Shown: positions 1-5,333 of the stretch, piece by piece
Position numbering within the stretch: the stretch's first letter is position 1
How the letters are laid out: each line of letters opens with the position of its first letter
Assembly (NCBI GenBank): GCA_020427625.1
Contig: JAGQOI010000082.1
Location: 1-5,689, forward strand
Length of the DNA: 5,689 bases
DNA from: Phycisphaerales bacterium
Lineage (GTDB): Bacteria > Planctomycetota > Phycisphaerae > Phycisphaerales > SM1A02
Direction of reading: 5' to 3'
Program-made: the position numbers and the translations under genes
Notes under the pieces: model-generated
What the model saw: only the letters and a program-made list of their open reading frames with translations
Databases searched by the model: none
Told to the model about the DNA's origin: nothing

Positions 1-1132
1 CGTCGAACGTCGGGGCGATGCGGAGGTGGTCGATCATGACGAGGTGGCTCACGTACTCGCACAGACCGACGCCGCCCGCATGCGGGCAGACGGGCACGTC
101 GAACGTGCGGGCCATGAGCAGCACGCCGAGGATCTCGTTCACGCTGCCGAGCCGACAACTGTCGATCTGGCAGAAGCGGATCGCGTCGATCTGCATGAGC
201 TGCTTGAACAGCACGCGGTTCTGGCACTGTTCGCCGGTCGCGACGCCGATCGGCGCGATCGACCGCGCGATCGCGGCATGTCCGAGCACGTCGTCCGGCG
301 AGGTCGGCTCCTCGATCCAGTACGGATCGAACGGCGCGAGATGTCGCATCCACTCGATCGCCTGCGGCACGTCCCACCGCTGGTTCGCGTCGAACATGAG
401 ACGACGGTCCGGACCGATCGCCTCGCGCACGATCGCGGCTCGACGGACGTCGTCCGCGAGATCCGCGCCGACCTTGATCTTGAAGTGCGTCCAACCCGCC
501 TCGATGCCGGCCGCGCAGAGGCGGCGGATCTTCGCATCGTCGTACCCCAGCCATCCCGCCGACGTGGTGTACGCGGGATAGCCCCGGGCGTGAAGGTCGG
601 CCTCCCGTGCCGCCCGACCGTCCTCGGCGCTGCGGAGCAGATCGATCGCCGCCTCCGGCGTGATCGCATCGGTGAGGTAGCGGAAATCGATGCACGACAC
701 GAGGCGCTCGGCGGGCAGGTCGCTGACGAGTCGCCAGAGCGGCAGGCCTTCGGACTTCGCCCAGAGGTCCCACACCGCGTTGAGCAGCGCGGCCGCGGCG
801 AGGTGGATCACGCCCTTCTCCGGCCCGACCCAGCGCAACTGCGAGTCGCTCGTGATCCGTCGCCACCAGCCCGCGAAATCGTCGGTGATCTCGTCGAGCG
901 TGCGCCCGATGATGATCGGCGCGAGCGCCTGCACGGCGGCGACGCACAACTCGTTGCCACGACCGATCGTGAACGTCAGCCCGTGTCCGTCGAGACCCGG
1001 CGTGCTCGTGTGGAGCACGACGTATGCCGCCGAGTAGTCGGGATCGGGGTGCATCGCGTCCGACCCGTCGTGATCGTCGGACGTCGGAAAGCGCAGATCG
1101 AAGGTCTCGACACCGGTGAGCCGGAGGGTCAT
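1..1132 (-). CDS. fucD: L-fuconate dehydratase (enolase superfamily), 3' end outside the window
   Basis: Predicted to dehydrate L-fuconate to 2-keto-3-deoxy-L-fuconate in the cytoplasm, with Mg2+. I translated 377 residues from ATG at 1132; the frame stays open to the window edge, so roughly the last 60 residues of a family of about 430-440 are missing. Visible are the K-x-K pair (K218, K220, in THFKIKVG), metal ligands D248 (FDANQ), E274 (WIEEPTSPDD) and E301 (ATGEQ), and the D324/H351 dyad (QIDS; CPHAGGVGLCEY). These numbers coincide, as I recall them, with the residues described for Xanthomonas campestris FucD, which also supports the start. N-terminal family signatures GLTFTIGRGNE (51-61) and WVGPEKGVIHLA (101-112) are present. 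The ATG overlaps the lactonase stop (ATGA), with GGGAG nine bases upstream. Relatives can accept L-galactonate, D-arabinonate or similar acids, so the exact substrate is less certain than the family. Confidence 0.93.
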   Translation of the reverse strand, partial: MTLRLTGVETFDLRFPTSDDHDGSDAMHPDPDYSAAYVVLHTSTPGLDGHGLTFTIGRGNELCVAAVQALAPIIIGRTLDEITDDFAGWWRRITSDSQLRWVGPEKGVIHLAAAALLNAVWDLWAKSEGLPLWRLVSDLPAERLVSCIDFRYLTDAITPEAAIDLLRSAEDGRAAREADLHARGYPAYTTSAGWLGYDDAKIRRLCAAGIEAGWTHFKIKVGADLADDVRRAAIVREAIGPDRRLMFDANQRWDVPQAIEWMRHLAPFDPYWIEEPTSPDDVLGHAAIARSIAPIGVATGEQCQNRVLFKQLMQIDAIRFCQIDSCRLGSVNEILGVLLMARTFDVPVCPHAGGVGLCEYVSHLVMIDHLRIAPTFD

Positions 1133-2007
1133 GCCTGGTCACTCCCGAGCGATCTCGCGTGCGGCGCGAGTCCGTAGATGGTGACGGCGTTCCCCCCCAT
1201 CACCGCATCTCGTTCGTCGGCGGAGAGCGTCGCGACGAGCGCCTCCGTCGCGTCCCACCACTGCTCGTAGGTCGCGACGGTCGTGAGGACCGGCCAGTCG
1301 CTGCCCCAGATGACGCGTTCGGTGCCGAAGGTCTCGAAGAGCACGTCGGCGAACGGACGCAGGTCGCGGACCGTCCATTGGTGCGACGCCTCGGTGACCA
1401 GTCCGCTGAGCTTGCAGACGACGTTGGGCCGCCGCGCGAGATCGACCATCGACTGCGCCCACGGCGCGAACTCCGCGCCGCCCGCGACGATCGTCGGCTT
1501 CGCGCCATGATCCACGACGACCCGCAGGTCCGGATGCCGGTCGACGAACGTGAGCAGCACCGACAGATGCTGCGGTCGCACGAGCGCGTCGAACACGAGA
1601 CCGCGGTCCGCGAGCGCGCGCAGCGCCGGCCCGTGCGCCGGTCGAAGCATCCACCGGTCGTCGGGCTTGTCCTGGATCATCGGACGAATCCCCCGCAGCC
1701 GCGGGTTCGTCGCGAGACGATCGAGCGTCGTCACCGCATCCGGCGCGCCGAGATCGATCCAGCCCACGACGCCCCGAATGAACGACGACGGCGACGACGC
1801 GAGGTCGAGCAGGAACTCGGTCTCCGCGACGGTCGGCGCGGCCTGGACGGCGACGGTCCCGTCGATCCCGCAGGCATCGAGCCGCGGCGCGAGGTCGGCC
1901 GGCTCGAAATCGCGGTACAGCGCCGTCATCGACGGCACGAGCCACCCGTAATCGCCTCGTGCCGGACGCCAGAAATGCTGGTGCGCATCGATCCGCGGCC
2001 TCGTCAC
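1129..2007 (-). CDS. Amidohydrolase-family sugar lactonase (probable L-fucono-lactonase)
   Basis: A 292-residue metal-dependent hydrolase of the amidohydrolase-2 / COG3618 type, a family that contains L-fuconolactonase and L-rhamnonolactonase. It would hydrolyse the sugar lactone to the aldonate that the next gene's enzyme dehydrates. Seen: the metal-binding H-x-H near the N-terminus (DAHQHFW, H9 and H11), a conserved RGIRPMIQD segment (105-113), VVDHGAKP with H167, KLSGL (199-203), and the C-terminal GSDWPV with D237. The length is normal for the family and there is no signal peptide, so it should be cytoplasmic. The start is GTG at 2007: it overlaps the upstream TGA as GTGA, has GGGGGA seven bases before it, and puts H-x-H at the usual distance from the N-terminus. 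Its own stop overlaps the dehydratase ATG. The family is clear; L-fucono-1,5-lactone as substrate is inferred from the neighbour. Confidence 0.9.
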   Translation of the reverse strand: MTRPRIDAHQHFWRPARGDYGWLVPSMTALYRDFEPADLAPRLDACGIDGTVAVQAAPTVAETEFLLDLASSPSSFIRGVVGWIDLGAPDAVTTLDRLATNPRLRGIRPMIQDKPDDRWMLRPAHGPALRALADRGLVFDALVRPQHLSVLLTFVDRHPDLRVVVDHGAKPTIVAGGAEFAPWAQSMVDLARRPNVVCKLSGLVTEASHQWTVRDLRPFADVLFETFGTERVIWGSDWPVLTTVATYEQWWDATEALVATLSADERDAVMGGNAVTIYGLAPHARSLGSDQA

Positions 2008-3116
2008 GTCGGCGTCCCCCGGGACGGCGCGCCGGGCACCGGCGTGCCGCCCGCGGCATCGGACGCGTAGCACGCCTCGACGACCGCCATCGTGTGCCAC
2101 GCATCCTCGACGGACGTCCAGAGGGTGTCGTCCTCGCCGGCGACGACGCGCTGGAGGTTGCACATCGGTCCGCGGAAGGCATCGGGGAACCACTGGCCTT
2201 CGAGGGGGATGGACTCCCAGTCGCCGTCGCCGGTGACGACCTCCAGCGCGTCCGGTCGCCCGCGCGGGTAGTCGAGGTTGACGCCCATCGTGACGACGGC
2301 CGCGCCGGTGTCGCCCTCGATGCGAAGCGTCGAGCATTCGTGGCGCGGGCCGTGGTCGTGATGATGGTTGACGGACAGCGCGCAGCGGATGTCGTCGCCG
2401 TAGTCGAGGATCGCGGTCGTGCGCGAACTCGCGAGGCGCGGCGCGTCCGGATGACGCACGGTCCGGGCCATCGCGGCCCGCGGCTCACCGAGCAGCGCGC
2501 GGATCGTGTCGACGTAGTGAATCGTGTGCAGGGCGATCTCCATCCGGTCCAGCGCCTCGAGGAACGGCCACCGGTCCCACGGCATGTGCACGTTGACGTG
2601 CACGTCGACGTCGAGCAGGCGCGGGCCGAGACGACCCCGGTCGATGAGGTCGCGCAGGGCCAGCATCATCGGGCTGAACCGGAGCTGGAAGTTGACGGCG
2701 GCGACGAGTCGCTTCGCGCGGCAGCGCTCGAGGATGCGCGTCGCGTCGACCAGCGACTCCCCCATCGGCTTCTGGATGAGCACCGCCGCGCCGGACGGGA
2801 GCGCATCGAGCACGTCGATGATCGCGCCCGGCGGCACGGCGAGATCGAACACGACCCCCGATGCCGACGCCGCGTCGGCGAGATCGTGGAACACCTGCGG
2901 AATCGCCCAGCGCGCGGCGGCGGCGCGGGCGCGATCGACGTCGAGATCATGGATGCCCGAGACCGCGAAGCCGAGGTCGCGATAGGCGGGCAGATGGGCG
3001 TCGTTCACGATGCCGCCGGCGCCGATGAGGACGATCGGTCGCGGGTCCGTCGGAACCGGCCAGCGCTGGCGCACGGTCCGTGTCGAAGCGTTCGGACCGC
3101 GCGTCGCGCCGTTCAC
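2004..3116 (-). CDS. Gfo/Idh/MocA-family NAD(P)-dependent oxidoreductase (candidate sugar 1-dehydrogenase)
   Basis: A 370-residue protein with an N-terminal Rossmann domain: IVLIGAGGIVNDAHLPAY (28-45) holds the dinucleotide-binding glycines, and SGIHDLD (53-59) is the end of the second strand. VLIQKPMGES (112-121) is the family's catalytic-lysine region with K116, but with Gln in place of the usual Glu of E-K-P. H197 and H200 in HTIHYVD fit the active-site His segment, though the Asp four residues before the main His in many relatives is Leu here. The remainder is the usual alpha/beta C-terminal domain, with a His-rich stretch at 250-259. The GTG at 3116 overlaps the regulator's stop (GTGA) but leaves a 27-residue lead-in and has only a weak ribosome site; GTG at 3074 (residue 15) is the alternative. 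Position before a lactonase suggests oxidation of L-fucose or a similar sugar to its lactone. That function is inference; the family is certain. Confidence 0.9.
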   Translation of the reverse strand: MNGATRGPNASTRTVRQRWPVPTDPRPIVLIGAGGIVNDAHLPAYRDLGFAVSGIHDLDVDRARAAAARWAIPQVFHDLADAASASGVVFDLAVPPGAIIDVLDALPSGAAVLIQKPMGESLVDATRILERCRAKRLVAAVNFQLRFSPMMLALRDLIDRGRLGPRLLDVDVHVNVHMPWDRWPFLEALDRMEIALHTIHYVDTIRALLGEPRAAMARTVRHPDAPRLASSRTTAILDYGDDIRCALSVNHHHDHGPRHECSTLRIEGDTGAAVVTMGVNLDYPRGRPDALEVVTGDGDWESIPLEGQWFPDAFRGPMCNLQRVVAGEDDTLWTSVEDAWHTMAVVEACYASDAAGGTPVPGAPSRGTPT

Positions 3117-3979
3117 GACGCGGCATCCGGCGGCGGGTCGAAGAGGCCGGCGCCCATGGCTTCGGAAAGCTGCCGCGCGGTCTCGCGGAGGGCCTGGCGG
3201 GCGATGTCGACGGAGGTCTCGCCGGGCCGGTCGAGGCGCTGGACGCACGGGATGGTCATGGCGGCGACGGCGCGCCCGTGGTGGTCGAGCACCGGGAAGC
3301 TCACGTCATGGATGCCGCGCAGACGGGTGCTCTCCATCTCCTCCCATCCTTCGGCGCGGATGGCGTCGAGGTGGTCGAGGTCGACGGGCACGCCGGGATC
3401 GACCTCCGCGAGGATGCGGGCGCGGTCCTCCGGCGTCTGGAACGCGAGGAGCACGCGTCCCGAGGCGGTCGACGGCAGGGGCATCTGTGAACCGACGCGC
3501 ACGGCGAAGCCCATCTCGCCGGGACTGTCGACCTGCACGATGACGACGCCCCGCCCGGACTCGACGATGGTGAGATGACACGACTGGTGCGCGGTTGAGG
3601 CGAGCGCCTTCATGAGCGGCAGCGCGTGCGTCGACAGGTGTCGCACGGGCGCGTGCGCGTGCGCGAGTTCGAAGAGTCGGAGCGTGAGGACGTACTCGTC
3701 GGACGGTCGTTCGAGACGGACGTACCCGCGATCGACGAGCGTCGTGAGCATGCGGTAGATCTCGCCGACCGAGCGGTCGAGCCCGTCCGCGATGCGGGTG
3801 AGGCTGAGTCCCGTCGAACTGCGGGCGAGCAGCTCGATGATGTCCAGACCCTTCTCCAGCGCCGGCGTGCGATAGGTGCGCGACCGGTCGGCGTCGGGCT
3901 TCGCCGACGCCCGCCGACGCGTGCGCGAGGGCGACGCGGCCGAGACCGAATCACGTGATGGTGAGTTTCCCTGGGGCAT
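3113..3979 (-). CDS. IclR-family transcriptional regulator
   Basis: A 288-residue regulator and first gene of the leftward operon. Residues about 38-95 form the winged helix-turn-helix: ALEKGLDIIELLA, then LSLTRIADGLDRSVGEIYRM as the DNA-reading helices, then LVDRGYVRLE as the wing. Residues about 115-275 match the IclR effector-binding domain, including LTIVESGRGVVIVQVDSPG, the LPSTASGRVLLAF segment and GIHDVSFPV. The effector is not visible; a sugar or acid of the encoded pathway is the natural guess. The first about 37 residues are Ser/Arg-rich and look disordered. ATG at 3979 is the only good start before the helix-turn-helix, and no strong ribosome site precedes it (see the promoter entry). 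The stop overlaps the oxidoreductase GTG. A regulator co-transcribed with its catabolic genes is probably autoregulated. Whether it represses or activates cannot be told from sequence. Confidence 0.92.
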   Translation of the reverse strand: MPQGNSPSRDSVSAASPSRTRRRASAKPDADRSRTYRTPALEKGLDIIELLARSSTGLSLTRIADGLDRSVGEIYRMLTTLVDRGYVRLERPSDEYVLTLRLFELAHAHAPVRHLSTHALPLMKALASTAHQSCHLTIVESGRGVVIVQVDSPGEMGFAVRVGSQMPLPSTASGRVLLAFQTPEDRARILAEVDPGVPVDLDHLDAIRAEGWEEMESTRLRGIHDVSFPVLDHHGRAVAAMTIPCVQRLDRPGETSVDIARQALRETARQLSEAMGAGLFDPPPDAAS

Positions 3980-3988
3980 TCCGTGCAG

Positions 3989-4017
3989 ATTGTACTTGTG
4001 AAATCCGCTTTTGTCCG
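3989..4017 (-). promoter_or_regulatory. Candidate promoter of the regulator/catabolic operon
   Basis: Read on the minus strand, CGGACA (4017-4012, 4/6 to TTGACA) is followed after 17 bases by TACAAT (3994-3989, 5/6 to TATAAT). It lies in the only clearly AT-rich patch of the window. The -10 box ends just 9 bases before the ATG at 3979, so a start 6-7 bases downstream would give a leader of 2-3 bases. This fits the absence of a clear ribosome site. It is a by-eye assignment. Confidence 0.5.
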
Positions 4018-4023
4018 TAAAAT
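3996..4023 (+). promoter_or_regulatory. Candidate promoter of the sugar-binding protein gene
   Basis: On the plus strand, TTGTGA (3996-4001, 4/6) and TAAAAT (4018-4023, 5/6) are separated by 16 bases. This overlaps almost completely with the leftward promoter, so one bound protein could affect both. Transcription would start near 4030 and leave a leader of about 115 bases before the ATG at 4146. It is a by-eye assignment. Confidence 0.42.
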
Positions 4024-4025
4024 CC
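3998..4025. promoter_or_regulatory. Direct repeat in the divergent promoter, possible regulator site
   Basis: GTGAAATCC (3998-4006) and GTAAAATCC (4017-4025) match at 8 of 9 bases with starts 19 bases apart. Both overlap the two candidate promoters. A weak A-tract/T-tract inverted symmetry with a central CG (plus-strand GTGAAATCCGCTTTTGTC, 3998-4015) lies across the same bases and would suit a dimeric IclR-type protein. The repeat is seen directly; its use as an operator is inferred. Confidence 0.35.
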
Positions 4026-4047
4026 TCACCACAACGACACGCGCCAC

Positions 4048-4090
4048 ACGCCCGCCGGGCCGATCCACGTCCGCTCGGCCCCGCGGGCGT
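4048..4090 (+). repeat. Long inverted repeat (hairpin) in the leader of the binding-protein gene
   Basis: Arms 4048-4063 and 4075-4090 pair at 15 of 16 positions; the only mismatch is C4056 against C4082. The loop is 11 bases (4064-4074). It lies between the candidate plus-strand promoter and the ATG at 4146, with 55 bases between hairpin and ATG. No T-run follows, so it is not a textbook terminator. It could be a leader stability or attenuation element, or a barrier to read-through. The pairing is certain; the role is not. Confidence 0.6.
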
Positions 4091-4133
4091 CATGGCGGCG
4101 ATCGGGTCGCCCCCCGCCCCGCCGCCCGGGCCC

Positions 4134-4137
4134 GGAG
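4134..4137 (+). promoter_or_regulatory. Ribosome binding site deciding the start of the binding protein
   Basis: GGAG sits 8 bases before the ATG at 4146. It favours this start over the in-frame ATG at 4092 and the more distant TTG at 4011, and gives a normal lipoprotein signal peptide directly from Met1. Confidence 0.65.
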
Positions 4138-4145
4138 TCCCGCCG

Positions 4146-5162
4146 ATGCCGCCCCTTCGCACCCGACTGCTCCCGCCGTGCCTCGTCGCCCTCGCCCTCC
4201 TCGCCGGCTGCGGGTCGTCGACCGATCCCAACGCCGCCACCCCCGGCACCGGATCCGGCACCACCCCCGGCAGCGGCTCCGGCGCCGATCGCACCACCAT
4301 CGTGATGATCCCCAAGGGCACGACCCACGTGTTCTGGAAGGCCGTCGAGCGCGGCGCACGCGACGCCGCGGCGGCGCACGACGTCGACCTCGTCTGGAAG
4401 GGTCCGCTGAAGGAGAACGATCGCGCCCAGCAGATCCAGCTCGTGCAGCAGTTCATCGTTCAGGACGTCGACGCCATCGCCCTCGCGCCGCTCGACCAGG
4501 ACGCGCTCGTCACGCCCGTCGCCGATGCCGCGGCGTCCGGGATCCCCGTCGTCATCTTCGACTCCGCCCTCACCGGCACGAGCGGCACGGACTTCGTGAG
4601 CTTCATCGCGACCGACAACGAAGCCGGCGGCCGCCTCGGCGGCGATCATCTCGCGACGCTCCTCGAGCCCGGCGACGACGTCGTGCTCCTGCGCTACCTC
4701 GTCGGCTCGGCGAGCACGCTCCAGCGCGAGAGCGGGTTCCTCGCCGCCATGGCCGACGCCGATCACGACGTGCTCGTCGAGAACCGCTACGCCGGTCCGA
4801 CCGCCGGCGAGGCGAAGACGACGGCGCTGAACATGATGTCGTCCATCCGCGCCGCGAAGGGCGTGTTCTGTTCGAACGAGTCCGCGACGTACGGCATGCT
4901 GCTCGCGCTGCGCCAGGAGGGACTGGCCGGGCAGATCCGCTTCGTCGGCTTCGACGCCTCGCCGCCGCTCGTCGAGGCGTTGCGGACCGGCGAGATCGAC
5001 GCCCTCGTCGTCCAGAACCCGCGCCGCATGGGCGCGCTGGCGATCGAGACCCTCGTCCGCCACCTCCGCGGCGAGCCGGTCGAGACCGTCATCGACACCG
5101 GCGCCGTCCTCGTGACGAAGGCGAACATGGACGACCCCGCGATCGCGCCGCTGCTGGAATAG
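4146..5162 (+). CDS. Periplasmic sugar-binding lipoprotein of an ABC transporter (RbsB-like)
   Basis: A 338-residue substrate-binding protein. Residues 1-22 are a lipoprotein signal: basic start (R5, R7), hydrophobic core, then the lipobox LLAGC with Cys22 as the lipid-modified residue. Residues 23-48 form a Gly/Ser/Thr/Pro-rich linker. The rest is a two-lobe type I periplasmic binding domain (Peripla_BP_4-like): TIVMIPKGTTHVFWKAVERG (51-70), VDAIALAPLDQDAL (108-121), IPVVIFDS (133-140), FIATDNEAGG (153-162), GVFCSNES (239-246), IRFVGFDASP (264-273). It would bind a sugar in the periplasm and pass it to an inner-membrane permease. Divergence from the catabolic operon suggests the ligand is the same sugar, perhaps L-fucose; that is inference. 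No permease or ATPase gene follows: a hairpin and a convergent gene come next. Autoinducer-2-type ligands are also known in this broad family. Confidence 0.92.
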   Translation: MPPLRTRLLPPCLVALALLAGCGSSTDPNAATPGTGSGTTPGSGSGADRTTIVMIPKGTTHVFWKAVERGARDAAAAHDVDLVWKGPLKENDRAQQIQLVQQFIVQDVDAIALAPLDQDALVTPVADAAASGIPVVIFDSALTGTSGTDFVSFIATDNEAGGRLGGDHLATLLEPGDDVVLLRYLVGSASTLQRESGFLAAMADADHDVLVENRYAGPTAGEAKTTALNMMSSIRAAKGVFCSNESATYGMLLALRQEGLAGQIRFVGFDASPPLVEALRTGEIDALVVQNPRRMGALAIETLVRHLRGEPVETVIDTGAVLVTKANMDDPAIAPLLE

Positions 5163-5232
5163 CGCGGGTCGGCGATGGCCACCGATGACGGACTCGCCCC
5201 GCGCACGACCGGGGTCACCAACACCGCATGAC

Positions 5233-5273
5233 GACGACCGCCGCGCCATCGTCGGGATGGGGCGGCGGTCGTC
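5233..5273 (+). terminator. Strong hairpin after the binding-protein gene
   Basis: Arms 5233-5244 and 5262-5273 are perfectly complementary over 12 bases. Inside them, 5246-5250 pairs with 5256-5260, leaving a 5-base loop. It lies 70 bases past the binding-protein stop and between convergent genes. Only TGGTT follows, so a long U-run is missing. Being symmetrical, it could also stop transcripts from the right. Confidence 0.6.
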
Positions 5274-5292
5274 TGGTTCGGGAGTCGGGAAA

Positions 5293-5315
5293 CACCCGGC
5301 ACCCGGTGGCCGGTG
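5293..5315 (-). terminator. Candidate terminator of the dockerin-protein gene
   Basis: On the minus strand, CACCGG and CAC pair with GTG and CCGGGTG to make a stem of about 9 bp with two single-base bulges and a 3-base loop, followed at once by TTT. It begins 18 bases after the TAA at 5336-5334. The bulges and short T-run keep confidence low. Confidence 0.35.
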
Positions 5316-5333
5316 GTTCCATCGTGGTTGTCG

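Noticed and set aside
26..1177. Open frame of 383 codons on the plus strand
   Set aside because: It is antisense to the dehydratase, whose catalytic motifs are all present. Its product is Arg/Asp/Glu/His-rich with no recognisable domain; long antisense frames are expected at this GC content.
1959..3578. Open frame of 539 codons on the plus strand, the longest in the window
   Set aside because: It runs antisense across the lactonase start, the oxidoreductase and part of the regulator. Composition is low-complexity Arg/Val/Asp/His and no family motif is seen.
4011..4145. Earlier starts for the binding protein (TTG at 4011 or ATG at 4092)
   Set aside because: They would put a Pro/Arg-rich segment before the lipoprotein signal and lack the GGAG found at the right distance from the ATG at 4146.
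3980..4456. Upstream extension of the regulator frame
   Set aside because: The frame is open, but this part covers the promoter island and the binding-protein signal peptide, and the IclR domain needs none of it. ATG at 3979 already leaves about 37 residues before the helix-turn-helix.
4026..5249. Open frame of 407 codons on the minus strand opposite the binding protein
   Set aside because: The plus-strand frame has a lipobox, a ribosome site and clear binding-protein motifs. The opposite frame is a compositional shadow.
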